DNA of 64,000 bases from Chloranthus sessilifolius (GCA_021018995.1 CM037598.1:78386671-78450670); one strand, 5' to 3'; shown: positions 1-11,529, counted from the stretch's first letter. Program-made: numbers and translations. Notes: a model not told the origin generated them from the letters alone.

Positions 1-597
1 CTATGGTGAAAGGAGTTAGAAAACTTTAGAAGTTAGAGAAATGCCTATGCTCATGCTTATAGTCCTATTTGAGAGCTATAATTGCTCTTGAGCTGTATGA
101 ATTGATACACCCTTCTAGTTTTGTTGAGAGTGACAGCCCTGGTGAACTTTGGGTCTGAAATTAGGATTGATGGGGGCATTATCAAAACATGATTCTCAAT
201 TTGAGAGTAAGCTTTGCATTAATGTTCGTACAAAATGCCTTGACATGAGCTGATTGACTGTGAAGGAGTTACAGTAGAATTTTAGTTTTAAACTGTCATG
301 TTTTTGCTGAGAATCCTCTAAAACTGAAGGCACAAGGTGTGGATTGAATTTTATACTGCTTGAATTTTGTTTTAATGTGCTGCACTGATATTAACCGAGT
401 CATTAGAGAAGTTTGTGGGCAACTTCATTGAAAACCCTCAGGAAACTTCACTCCTCTACTAAGGATCACCTAGGGGTTTAAAAGGCTTGATGCATACGCT
501 AAATGCATTTGTGTTCCCTACAAAAGTGGCATTTTTTGTATAATTGTTTTTACTTTCTCCTTTGCTTTGGGACTAGCAAAGCTTAGGTTTGGGGGTG
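1..597 (+). mobile_element. 3' internal end of Ty3/gypsy element C
   Basis: This is the non-coding 3' tail of an LTR retrotransposon whose body lies left of the window. It ends in a polypurine tract at about 585-597 (AGGTTTGGGGGTG), preceded by a GGGACTAGCAAAG block at 569-581. That layout, an AGCAAAG block followed by a TTTGGGGGTG tract, is common just before the 3' LTR of Athila/Tat-type plant gypsy elements (family knowledge). I see no coding region in this stretch. The assignment to gypsy rests on this junction and on the long LTR that follows. Confidence 0.7.
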
Positions 598-954
598 TGT
601 TAAGCAGTAAAAAATATCATTTTTCACCTCCTAACCTGACCTTTGGTGGACCCGTGAGCTGACTAATAATGTGTTTGAAGTGTATTTTGTAGATAAGTAA
701 TAAATTACAAGGTTAGTGCAGATATACACTTAAAATAGCCAAAGAAGCAAATTGCTGCTCAACATGTGACATTACAGCCCAAAGGCCAGCCAATCAAGCA
801 GTTCACAAGAGCCTTAGAAGTTCATGAGATTGTCTTTAGCCCAACTGGGAATGCTTGAGGATGAGTGCAGTTGCAAGGAATGAGGATTGAATCCGCCAAG
901 AGGTTGTTGGATGTTGAACAAATGAAGAATAACACACTTGAGAGGTGTGCCAGC

Positions 955-1510
955 TATGGAAGCACTAAAGTTAAGCTGTCGAGAGGTTCCTTGAAGCTGT
1001 CGAGAGCCCCCCAGTACCTGTCGAGAGGTTCTGAGGAGAAATTGTAAAGAGATTGAGAGGATGACAGATCCCGTCGAGAGGTTGAAAGTGCAACAAAATG
1101 ATCCTGTCGACACCTTACCTGAAAGTGCAGGAGAAGTCGAGAGGTTCCAAGTACATCTCGAGAGCTTCAGCTGAACTTGTAGAGCAGTCCAAGCCAACCT
1201 GTCGACAGCTTGCCTGAAGCTATGCTCAACCTCGCGAGGATCAACCAACCTGTCGAGAACTCAAAAGAAGCCTATAAAGCTGTCGATAGGAGTTTGTATA
1301 ACCAGTCGACAAGTTGATAATAACCTGTCGAGAGGATGAATGGAGAAATGGACAGAACGGTGAAACAAGCTTCCAATCCTGACAAGATATTTCAATCCTG
1401 TCGAAAGCCACATAGATCCTATTGATGAGTCATCAAAACCTATCAAAATGAAGAGTAAGGAGACAGAGAACCTGTTGAGAGGTTCCCTGAACCTCTCGAC
1501 ACTCGTATTA
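955..1510. repeat. GTCGAGAGG-type motif array in LTR C
   Basis: About 16 copies of GTCGAGAGGTT and variants (GTCGACAGC, GTCGATAGG, CTCTCGACA), on both strands, lie at irregular spacings of 15-60 bases. They are U3-side, upstream of the TATA box at 1,779. The core TCGA is palindromic. Intervening sequence differs between copies, so this is an interspersed motif cluster and not a simple tandem satellite. Confidence 0.75.
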
Positions 1511-1778
1511 GGATCTTCTCAGTTCCTTTCACAGCAGCTGCCACACGCCTATGCTTTGTGCACACCTTCCAAAGCATGTCAACGACCACTGAGGGTATTT
1601 TTGGTACTCAATTATGCACGATTAGAAACCCTAACTGCCTCACATATATCTACCGGCTGTGGACCAATGGGAGAAGAGCTTCTAGAAGATAAATAAGCTA
1701 CATCAGCAACCCAGAATAACAAAATTATTCTCTTAGGCTCTGATTGGCTGAAACAGATCTGAGACAGAGGAAGAAGGT

Positions 1779-1787
1779 ATAAATAGA
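1779..1787 (+). promoter_or_regulatory. TATA box of LTR C
   Basis: TATAAATAG lies within the LTR with a pyrimidine/purine-rich leader following. Start of transcription would be expected near 1,810 by normal plant spacing (inference). Confidence 0.55.
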
Positions 1788-2887
1788 AGAGAACTTTTAC
1801 AAAAGAATCATCCAGAATTTGAGAGAACCAGAGCATAGCCTGAGATCCATTTTCCTCCAAGAACTCCCTCTCTCTTCCTTCTTCTCCCATTCTCTCTTTA
1901 GCCCATCATGAGTGGCTAACTACCTTTGAGCAGTAAGGGTGAGGTTGATTTGTAATTTGGGGAAGTTGAGAGCATTATTGTGGGTCGAATATTGCACAGA
2001 CTATAAACCTGAAAGCATTTCATTGTACATTGTGTTTAATTCAATGAATTGTTGATTCTATTGCTTAATTAGATCTATAGATCATCTAGTTTCACTTGGT
2101 TCTCGATCGGATTTGTGTAGATGGGACCAACCCACCCACTTAACTGGTAGATATCTTGAATACCATTTGATCTTCCTAAATCTGATAGACCTGTGGCTGC
2201 TTGTGCCTGTGGCCTAGCATCCACAACATTTATAGTGATCATCATGTTCTAATGGAGGCCTTATAATTGAGGGACTCTATTGGATGATCTGTGACCATTG
2301 AAGTGGACAGATCATAACCTTAAGATCACTCAAATTCTCTGGCTTAGATTAGATCCTTCTACCTGGCAGCTGTGTTTGTGGCCAGATAAGGAATTGCTGC
2401 ACATTGAGCCCTTATAATGCAGTGAGACCAAATCCCGAGCAGCTCTTCCTCATTTTTCTATTTTAATTTCACCAAAATTTCCCTCATTTGCAAGATCTGA
2501 ACTCTTTGGTTAATCCCAATTTATTTATGCAATTAATTCTATTTTGTTTCTGTAGTTTAGCTTAAAGTGACAACCCCCTAAAATCTCTCCTCTTCCTTTT
2601 GCTATTTTGGTTGAGAGTAGTATAAGGTAGGGTGTCAGATCTGTCTTAGATCTGGAGATTTGCTGAATTTTAGGCATACATTTTCCTATGGACATACCCC
2701 TACCCACTCTTTAAAATTTGCTACAACAACCCTGATTACTTGCAGGCTGTGTGTATGTTTACCTTGGTGTGCAGTCCATAGACTCTTAAATTTATGATTT
2801 TTAACTCCTTTTTGAAGCACAAGGTAAGCCAACAACAGCGACGCCCACGCTGGTAGATAGAGACTCCCCGACCAAATCATATGATAG

Positions 2888-3892
2888 GGCTACTTCTGGC
2901 CGACAATGATAATAGATTGCCACCTCTACGTCCAATTCTGCAAACAATGCTAAGAACATGCCGCACTTATCAAAGTTCCATCAGTTGCATTGAACACTAT
3001 GACCTCATCGTGACCATTTTTGATATGGGCCTTCGACGTCATTGGACCTTTCACAGACACAGTCAGGAACACTCACAAGCACGCGTTCATACTTACGACA
3101 ATCGAATACTACACTAAATGGGCAGAAGTTGAATCCTACATCAAAATCACTACTTTAATACTCATGAGGTTTATTGTTCGGAATATCATCACCAGGTTTG
3201 GAGTACTCAAGATGTTTGTCATGAATAACGGACCACAGTTTATCGCAGAGAATATGAAGAAATTATGTAAGAAGTTTGGCATCGATCTATGCCACTCATC
3301 ACTGTTCTACCCTCAAGGAAATGGACAAGCAGAAGCTATGAATAAAACACTGATTCAAATTCTGAAATGCACAATAGAAATAAGCAATGGAGCTGACTGG
3401 CCTGAACAACTACCAAAAGTACTCTGGGCCTATAAGACCTCTATTCATACGACCACTGGCTGAACTCCCTACCTCCTTACCTACCAGATGGAGGCAGTCC
3501 TACCATATGAGATACAAGTATCCTCCTTACGGATTTAACTCGATGATGAACTATCTTTAGACGAGAGGAGAATTGCCCTACTCATGTAGCTAGAGCAGCT
3601 TGATGGAACATGTCTAAGGGCAGCTGATCACACCCAGGTATATCAGAGAGTGGCCAGGGCTTATGATAAGAAAGTCCTCGAATGAACCTTTAATATTGGA
3701 GAATTAGTCTTAAAGAAAATCATACCTTCTAAGCACGCCCATCCGAAAGAAAAACTGAAATCGAATTGAGAAGGCCCTTACATTATAACAACCACATACC
3801 TTGGGAATGCATACAAACTGGCAAGCCAATACGGGGAAGAACTCCCTAGCGCTTGGAATACCATGTATCTTAGAAAATACTACCCTTAGCCC
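2888..3892 (+). pseudogene. gypsy integrase (zinc finger, core, C-terminal tail)
   Basis: The reading frame begins GYFWPTM followed by a CKQC zinc-finger half, the conserved lead into the integrase core. The core runs from WAFDVIGPF (about 3,026, first catalytic Asp) through YYTKWAEVE to QGNGQAEAMNKTL (catalytic Glu), then the tail TPYLLTYQMEAVLPYEI and finally LRKYYP at 3,871-3,888, which is how Tat-type pol proteins end. The second catalytic site reads NNG instead of DNG. In-frame stops occur near 2,975, 3,011, 3,464, 3,538, 3,588, 3,683 and 3,767, so it is dead. Clade assignment to Tat/Ogre is from motif style only. Confidence 0.85.
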
Positions 3893-5472
3893 TGTGAACA
3901 TCACATCCCGTGGTTAAATACTTATACTTATCACCCCTGTAGTTGTTACAACCCATTCATTGGTCGTATGCCATCAATTCTCATAATATCCTTAAGACCT
4001 CTAATTTATCGCCCACTTTCTTATTCGGGTAATCTGATTGAAGGACTAGTGATATATCTAACTTCTTTCAAAAGTATAAATAACACCCGATCCTCATTCT
4101 CCTTTTTCCCGCCATTGGAGGAGATATTAGAGTAAAAAAAAATAAAGATACTAGGTTTAATCAAAACTCATTATTCTTGCGCTAGCAGGATGCTTTCAAA
4201 TATACATATATAAAAAAAAATTGAGTGAGAGCATTACAACGAATGAATAAGTCAATGAGCTCAGGGAAGCATATGCAGGCTGTGAGGACATCTCTGGTAA
4301 CTTTACTAGAAATATATAAGCAAACTGCAAGGGCATCCTTAGTGTCCCCATACTACTAGATATAATCGTAAGGTGGCGGGAGGAGGACAAACTCTTGCTA
4401 GCCATAGAATGTGAGATTTTGATGGTACCGAAATATGATGAAGAGCTCAATCATGGCACCCCGTATCCCTTGGAGAAAAAGATTGTTACTCATCCCTTTT
4501 GCAAAGCATTAGATACAAACTATTTCCTACATCACCGAGCCTTACCCTTTTTCCACTTTTTATTATTTAGGATGATAAATCAGAAAGCCTTCAGGATACT
4601 CATAAGAATGAAACCGAAAACCGATGAATGATGATTGATGCAAACACCTACTATGCCTACCATACTGCTCCCTGATAACCACAGGATGAGATGACCGCCA
4701 CCCAAAGATAGACCCCGGTATATAACTGATATAATCAAAATGACCTCCCCCGGTTCGGTGACAGTACTGATCAACTTTTCTCTAAAACTAACTCACCAAA
4801 TGCCCATGACTTCTTATAAACCCAAAGTTTTTATCTAAAATCCAGAAAAGCTTCATTGCATCTAGACATTGGGGCATTTTTTTAGTCAGAAGAAGGATCA
4901 CCTTAGAAGCGTCACCTCGTCCATAAAGAAGGTGCGGAATGACGAAGTCACCATCCTGAGAATGCTATTGAAGATACTATACTGCCGATCCTACCATGCT
5001 CCTACACTGGGATATTTTTATTTTTATTTATTTTAGTTATTTGCTTTCCCTATTGCGTTATTTTTATTTCCTAAAAAAAAAAAAAAAAAAAAAAAGAAGG
5101 AAAAAAAAGGAGCATATATATCCATCTTTTACCAGGCCTCGGTCTGAGATACTTACCCCCTTGACAACTAGCAAGGGGGAGAATAAAATTGTTGATTGCC
5201 TTGCCTTTACATGTGTAGATATAAAGCAACTTTCAACCACTACCAGGCTAGCTCAGGAAGCATCCAAGTCCCGATGACAACCGACGACACTAAAAGCAAA
5301 AGGTAGATGCAAGAAGTAACTAAAAGAAAAGAAGCCGCCCAGGTACATCTAAACCAAAAATCTTTGTATATATCAAAAATTTCTTTTTTACATCTGTCAT
5401 CGAGGGCATACCCCATGCATATACAATGAACACATACAATAACCACAAAAATACACGTGCACCCCTACTCCC
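3893..5472. other. Element B region between pol and antisense gene
   Basis: No supported coding region is seen. It holds a long A-run at about 5,072-5,094, a pyrimidine/purine block near 5,155-5,182, and the 3' UTR of the antisense PMD gene at its right end with the shared 3' motif at 5,398-5,426. Pol and the antisense gene converge here. Confidence 0.5.
5398..5426 (-). promoter_or_regulatory. Shared antisense 3' motif, PMD gene copy
   Basis: On the minus strand this reads TTGTATATGCA followed by TGGGGTATGCCCTCGATG. It lies about 50-75 bases past the stop of the antisense PMD gene. The same motif follows the other antisense ORFs of elements A and B. Confidence 0.55.
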
Positions 5473-6206
5473 TACGCTGCTGCTGGGATGGTCGATCACC
5501 GCTGTCCCTAGTATCATCAGCCTGAAGGTCCGTAGACTGGTCCTCTAAAAATATAATTTGGGAACTAGGAGTCAACGAAACCTCTAGAAGATGAGGCCCC
5601 GCTACTGAATCCCCCTCACTCGCCTAACTAACAGACAACCTCGATCGGGAACGAGGAGGATACCCATAAGGAAACTCCCGAATAACCGAATCCTCGTGAA
5701 CATAATCCCTGACACAATCACGTGTTGTACGACGAGGCTGCCAGGACAAGAAACCCATTGCCCTCGACTCCAATCCAGCAATCTGACTAACCATCTTGCG
5801 CACTCCCCGCTCACTCCTCGACAGACGATACTACAGCCGATCTAGGGTCACCGCATCTCTGCCCGTGTTGTTCAACCCGCCACCTCCAACGCCTCAGTCT
5901 GAGTCCTCTGCACAACCATCATCTCAACGAACAAATCCTTATGGCTCAGTGTCTCCCCAAGGATCTGTCTCGCCTCAAGAGTGGCACGCGCTCGTGCCGC
6001 CTCTAGATGCGCCTTCTCAAGCTCACGTACCTGCGTTACCACGCCGAGTCAAAGAAGACCAATATATATATACACGAACATTTCAATTTTTTTTTTTGAA
6101 AAGAAAAGAATTATACTAGATCCACCATCTCTCCCAGAAGGCACTCAACCGTCGCAGTGGTCACTGGATCAGCAGGCGGCACGGAAGAAACAACAAACAT
6201 GGGCGG
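5473..6206 (-). pseudogene. Antisense PMD gene, last two exons (coiled coil and C-terminus)
   Basis: On the minus strand a good acceptor (TTCTCATTGTAG) at 6,207 opens an exon ending near 6,117. A second acceptor (GGTAACGCAG, 6,031-6,040) opens a longer exon to a stop near 5,473. The second exon starts VRELEKAHLEAARARATLEA, a charged heptad-like coiled coil continuing through about 35 residues, then a Ser/Arg/Asp-rich tail. Internal stops (after EALEVAG, in LDRL, in LSVS) show decay. These exons continue the gene whose 5' exons lie at 19,494-22,193; element A separates them. No function is assigned to this part. Confidence 0.6.
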
Positions 6207-6233
6207 CTACAATGAGAACCAATAAATAATCGA

Positions 6234-8616
6234 GTTTCCTTGTTATTGCTATGAGTCTAATTGGTTTAGATTTCTTAATTCTTTTGTGAGTCTAGTTGTG
6301 ACTTTGTTGTAGTGAATGAATTAATCTTCTAGTGTCCTAATCCTATTAGGAGTTTACCTGGTTTAAGTGTTATGATCTTATTAGAAGTTTAATTAATCGT
6401 GTTTCCTAATCTTATTGAAAGTCTAATTAATTAAGTCTCCTAACCCTACTAGGAGTTTAATTAATTAAGTCTCCTAACCCTACTAGGAGTCTAATTAATT
6501 AAGTCTCCTAATTATACTAGGAATGCAAATATGTTGATTTTAATGAAACTCTAATTAAATCAAGCATGCTAATTATAATGAAATTATGAATAAAATAAGT
6601 ATAATAGTTCTACTGCAATCCTGATTGGAATAGAAGACTGATTTGACCAAAACACTAATTTAAGCAATGAATTAATTTTATTTAAAAAAATCTAATTAAA
6701 GGAAACAAGCTAATTTTGTTAAAATTTCGATTATAGTAATAATTTAACTATACTTGAAATCTAATTAAAGCAATGAATTAATCATACTAAAATTCTAATC
6801 AAAATAGAGGAACTGATTTGACTAGAATTATGATGAAAGTAATAAATTGACTGAACTGATTTGACTAGAATTATGATCAAAGTAATAAATTGACTGTACT
6901 AGAATCATGAGAAAATAACGGAACTAACTTTACTTAATTCTAATTATAGCGATAAACTAATTCTCCTGAAATTCTAAAACAAAGGGTTTTGAGCCCACTA
7001 CGCTAAGGAGGATTGGCCTCGTTCTTGAGTACCCTCCATAAGCTCCCTTGGGCAAATCAGGTGGCTGAGATTAAAGTAAATTAAATTTTAGATTATAAAG
7101 TAGTATTTTTAGATTTTTAGAGTCGATTTCGGGATTATAATCATGAATTAGATTGTGAAACTAGGATTATAGAAAACTAAATTAATATTTGAGATTTTAG
7201 ATATATTAAATTAAGGAATTAAAACTAGAATTTAAAGTTTTAGGACTAAATTCGGGTCTGAAATCCGAAAATTAGACCGTATGATTAAGGATTGATTCTA
7301 GAAACTAAGAACTAGAACTAGAGATTACTGATAGGACTGGAAATTAAGATTTTAGAACAGAATTGAAGTCTATAGTCGGTGAATTAGGCCGCTAGATTAA
7401 GGACTGGTTCTAGAACCTAGAACTAGAATCAGGTATTCAAATTACGGTCTAAAAAAAGGGATTTACAGTCTAAAACTGAAAATTTAATATTAATAATTGA
7501 AACTAAGGGAAAATCATAAATTTAAAACTAAGATTTTTACCTAAGACCAGGGCTGCCAAGAGGAATCTTAAAAATTCGAAGCTTGAATCTCGAAATCATG
7601 ACTAGATTCCTCTATGTGTTCGTTCTCGGAGTTCTCTGATTTCAGAATCCCAAAAAAATCTGTTCACTCTCGTGTTATGTGTCCAGCCTTTGGGACGAAT
7701 TAGAAAAAAATCTTTATAGGTTTTTCTCCAAATAAACGCCCTATTTCAGGCATTTAACTGGATTGCGCGCCGGTCTCCCGATGCTTAATTTCTTTGGATC
7801 GGTCGCCGACTAAGTGAGAGACCAACTGACTTGCTTAGCAAGTTTCCTAGTTCTAATAATGTTAGGACTAATTGCGCGCTTAATGTGGAATGCGCAATCC
7901 GATTAAGCGTTTCTTTAGAAGCGCTTGATCTAGGAAGCTTGGGAGTTAAGGACTGTAAGACTAGGTCGGGTGTAGGCCAATTGCACATCGGTGGTCGGGC
8001 GCTCAATTCGATCGCACCTCTCGTGTGAGGCGCGTGATTGAGTCTCAAAGTGGTATAGGAAAGGAAGTCTGGTCTGAAAGGGGGACTGATTGCACTTGTG
8101 TGGTTTGGCATGTGATCGAATTGCTTGCGTGGTTTTGGGCGCATAATTCGGGGTTGTTCGGGTTTGAAATGTCAGACTATTATTCCAGCCTGTATTTCGA
8201 CTATATACTATTATTTTAGTATATAGTCTCCCTACATTGGGATCTGAGTCACAGAGCTATTATTTCAGCCTGTGTTTAGCCATGTATTATTATTTTAGTG
8301 TATGGTCCCTACGTTAAGGTCATGAGGCCTGAGCCACAGAGCTATGATTTCAGCCTATGTCCAACCATATACTATTATTTCAGTATATGGTTCGACATTA
8401 GGGCAAAGGGGTATGAAATATAAGACTATTGTTTCAGTCTGTATTCTGACTATATACTATTATTTCAGTATATAGTCTCCCTACATTGGGATCTGAGCCA
8501 CAGAGCTATTGTTTCAGCCATATACTATTATTTCAGTATATGGTTCCACATTAGAGTTGAGAGGTCAAAGGAGGTTGACCGAACAAATTTGTATATTTCA
8601 AAAGGGCAAAATGGCA
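6234..8616 (-). repeat. 3' LTR of element A (U5 end missing)
   Basis: It matches 17,105-19,440 along its length, starting at GTTTCCTTGTTATTGC. The 300 bases that end the other copy (16,805-17,105) are absent here. About nine bases (GGGTGTCTA) are also missing next to the polypurine tract at 8,614-8,617. TATA is at about 7,711-7,720 on the minus strand. Confidence 0.85.
8175..8560. repeat. U3 tandem hairpin repeats, element A 3' LTR
   Basis: Four to five units of about 80-110 bases each carry a stem of type CTATATACT...AGTATATAG around a TATTTCAG loop, with linkers such as CCACAGAGCTATT. The same block is at 18,975-19,370 and in element B at 27,420-27,660. Confidence 0.75.
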
Positions 8617-8631
8617 GATGCCCCTTTTCGG
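8617..8631 (-). other. Polypurine tract of element A
   Basis: The minus strand reads CCGAAAAGGGGCATC immediately before the 3' LTR. Element B has AAAGAGGGGCATC at the equivalent site (27,294-27,306). Confidence 0.75.
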
Positions 8632-9770
8632 CGCGCTCTTGCGAAGTAAGAATGTGTCAATGAAGTAGACACCCCTCATTTGAGGTGTCTTCTCGTTTCT
8701 CTTGGAGAATCACAAATGTGAACTGGGGACGCTGACATGACATGCTTGACTTTCTTCTCTATTAGTACAAGTTAAAATGGAGCATTCGGGTGCCCAGTGG
8801 TAGCTGTCGAAAGGCGTGTTCCATGCCGTGGATGCCCAGGGGCAATCTCGTCATGTATCGTGACCCGCTATCACAGACAATCGATGGGGGAAGTTAGTGT
8901 ATCTTATTCTGCGGGTGCAAGGGGCATTCAGTCGCATGGCGTAAGCTGTTGTAAGTGACCGTCAAACGAAAAGGAGAATCACCATATCCTATTCTGTGGC
9001 TGCAAGGGGCATCTCGCCGCATGTCGTGACCAGCTATAAGGGGCAGTCAAACAGAGGGATATGACGCAGTCAAGATACCGGGGGGCGTCATACAAATGTC
9101 CATAAGGTCTAGGGACCAATAATATAATGCAATATAATGTCGAAGGCTTTTACAAGCCATGTTAGACTGGGCACGTCATTGCTCATACCAATGCGTGTCA
9201 GGCGTTCCTTTTCCAATAGGCGTTTATAAATTCTTAGATTAAATATACTTAGTGTTCAGTTTCCCAGGGGAATGACTGATTTGGGCTCGTAATTGGGTTG
9301 ATAAAGTCTCTTTGTTTATTTTTTTTGGTTTCTTCTCTTAGTAGTTTGATTGTTTTCTTTTTCATTTTTTTGGAAATAAAATATATTTTTTTCTTTTGGA
9401 AGTCAGTAAGGGGTTTTGAAATTTAAATTTTTTTAACTTAAGATCAATTTGGTGGCAAATCTTCGAAAAATGTGGCTTTTGAGACGTCGCTGAGCAGATT
9501 CACCGAAACGGGATTTGTGGACTTGACCGTTTGCGTGGTTGTCAAGACGACACTTGGCATGCTGGATACTCTGTCTAACCTTTTCGGCGAATATTGATGA
9601 TTGTCTCTTATGGGAGGACTACAGTGATTCGCGAGTCGAGAGAGATGGGTTTTGAAAATATTTTGAACTTAATCATAGCTAACTATATTTTACAAGGAAT
9701 ATTGAGTAAAAGAGAAGAGAGTAGTACTTATCTGATACTTACCTGTGTTGTGCGTAGCTTGTGTAGTCTG
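8632..9770. other. Element A 3' non-coding region
   Basis: No coding evidence is seen. The stretch aligns in inverse orientation with element B 26,200-27,290, including shared CATATCCTATTCTG/GCAAGGGGCAT-type blocks in three near-repeats (8,880-9,060). Confidence 0.6.
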
Positions 9771-10536
9771 CGATGGGACTGATGGGTTGTCGAGATCTCT
9801 GTATAACTGGTGGCGGGACCAGCTGGCTGTCGTTGTGATGTCGCGATGGGACTTAGGAATTCTTCTTTCTTTGGCTGTGTGCTGGATGAGTCCTGGCTAC
9901 TGTTATGTAGCGAGTAATTCGGGAAGAGGGCTCTTTGCTTTAGCAATGGGACACGATCGAGCTTTCTTCCTTTTCATCATATGGCGTGGTAGGTGTTGTT
10001 TGAGCTTTTCGGGTAGTAATGTTTGCGATGGGATATTGGCTGAGCATAGTTAGTGATGGGACTTTCAGAAAGTTTGGCTCCTTGTGCTGTTTCGTGATGG
10101 GGGTTTCGGGGAGGTGTGATTGGTGTTGGGGTTGTAGGACCAAATGAGATTGTTGTGTCACAATGGGGCATGTTCGTAGTGAGAACGAGTCGTAGTTGCA
10201 TCGCGAGGAGACATATTGATGAATGAGTATCGAGGTTGTGTTTGGATGTTATAGGGCATTTTTTGCGATGGGATGCTGGTAGGATATTTGTGCGAAAGGT
10301 GTGTCTTGTTTCTTTCTTTGGCAAATCTTGGGTTATGTAAGATCATATTGTGGTTGCGCCGTAATTGACTTCGTCTTTGACTTCTCATGAGAGGATGTGT
10401 GGTGGCATGATTGATTTATCGCGATGGGACGTGTGTGACGGGGTTATATAATGGGGTTTTCCATCTCTAGCGGGATCATGATGGGAGAAGGGAAAGTGGC
10501 TGTGTCATTCTTTCTGAACAACATATGAGGCCATGC
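9771..10536. repeat. GCGATGGGAC motif array (element A)
   Basis: About ten copies of GCGATGGGAC or close variants occur near 9,771, 9,845, 9,944, 10,025, 10,053, 10,096, 10,162, 10,267, 10,421 and 10,527. They are embedded in unrelated linkers averaging about 85 bases. The element-sense strand (minus) therefore carries GTCCCATCGC. GCGATGGGAC also occurs in the PBS (16,781-16,801) on the sense strand. Element B carries the inverted array at 25,500-26,160. Confidence 0.8.
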
Positions 10537-10689
10537 GATGGGATAGGGGAATTTTGATCAAGATGGGGTGAAAAAGATGTGAAGGTATAGATTCTGTTCA
10601 AAGTCAGATATTACAAGTCTGTTTTAGGCCGCTCAATATGATTGTGTGCCTGTTTCCAAGTATGCCATCGCAGGTTTGAAGGGTTGTTT

Positions 10690-11060
10690 GCGTTGTGTGA
10701 GTGTGCGGGTGATTGAATAATGCGTTCAAATACTTGTGCATGATCGGGGCATCGCCAGGTCACTGCGCGGGCGACCTTTTATATTGCGCGGCGTGACGCC
10801 TTTGTTTGATGGGATTGCGCGGCCTATAGTGAGCGGGTGATCAGAGCTTCACTAGGTCACTGTGTGGGGGCCTTTCGTATTGCGCGACTTGTGTGAGCCA
10901 TTTGATAGCGTTATGCGATTCATGTATTGCGCGTGATCAGAGCATCGCGTGGGCGATGGTTCAGTTGCGCACTCGGGTCAGAGCGCGTGTTTTGGATTGA
11001 GTGCAGTGTGTGTGGCACATGACTGGATTAAGCATATGTATATGGGCACGTGATTAAGTC
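10690..11060. repeat. GCGC motif cluster upstream of antisense promoter (A)
   Basis: Many ATTGCGCG, GCGCGTGATC and similar motifs are packed into 370 bases just upstream of the TATA-like sequence at 11,067. Equivalent clusters precede the LTR TATA boxes and element B's antisense TATA boxes. Confidence 0.6.
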
Positions 11061-11066
11061 CATACT

Positions 11067-11074
11067 CTATAGAA
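11067..11074 (+). promoter_or_regulatory. Degenerate TATA of antisense unit (A)
   Basis: CTCTATAGAAGCGAGG matches element B's minus-strand CTCTATATAAGCGAGG (25,075-25,090), which has the better TATA. It lies 123 bases before the 42-codon ORF. Confidence 0.5.
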
Positions 11075-11196
11075 GCGAGGGAGCCGTCATTTGTTTCTCA
11101 TTCTCTGGTTTAGTCTCGAGTTTTACTTTTTATGGATATTTTATATTTTAAAATTCGTGTTTTAGTGATATCGGATGATCTAACCGTTCGATTAGG

Positions 11197-11325
11197 ATGT
11201 CGTTTCTTCCTATGTTCATGATTTCGTGTGATCTTCGTCCTGAGATGATGCTTGGGGGTGACATTATTCTGGGAATGGGCGATATTGGGAATGAGGGCGC
11301 TAGTCTTCACATTGATCTCTTTTAG
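11197..11325 (+). CDS. Conserved 42-codon antisense ORF (element A copy)
   Basis: The ORF begins MSFLPMFMISCDLRPEMM and ends ASLHIDLF followed by TAG. The homologous ORF in element B (24,832-24,960, -) starts MSSLPKFVISYDLRPRVM and ends ASLHINPF. Both are exactly 129 bases including the stop, although these 3' regions are otherwise full of indels. About two thirds of residues agree by eye. It runs antisense to gag/pol, downstream of a TATA-like box and a GCGC cluster. I do not recognise the product. It could be a short peptide, the first exon of a longer protein, or a chance reading frame. Confidence 0.45.
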   Translation: MSFLPMFMISCDLRPEMMLGGDIILGMGDIGNEGASLHIDLF

Positions 11326-11529
11326 GGAGCAGTGAAGGCAGCGTTGAGAAGGCGGTGGCGGAGGAAGTGAAGATGACGAAAGAGAAGGTGTTATAAGTGG
11401 AGGGATATATTATCCAACCAATCCTTCCTGAAACCTCCGATTGGATGCTCCGCTCCTCGCTTTGTGTTGATTTCGGGTTTTTAGTTTCGTTTTGGATTGT
11501 AAATTAGGTTTTAGGTTTTCGTTTTGGGT

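Larger units (their letters stand above)
598..2870 (+). repeat. 3' LTR of element C
   Basis: The LTR begins TGTTAAGCAG directly after the polypurine tract at 585-597. It ends where recognisable element B integrase begins (2,888), so the right boundary is approximate (2,830-2,880) and no target duplication could be checked. It contains a TATA box at 1,779-1,787 and a dense GTCGAGAGG-type motif array at about 955-1,510. Short ORFs in it have no recognisable homology. Its position implies that C inserted into element B's pol gene. Confidence 0.65.

Noticed and set aside
814..1446. ORFs across the GTCGAGAGG array
   Set aside because: Frames arise from the repeated motif and have no homology or start context.
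7785..8219. ORFs within element A's LTR
   Set aside because: They overlap on both strands in a CpG-rich U3 region, and the matching LTR at 18,624-18,937 has only part of them; no coding support.
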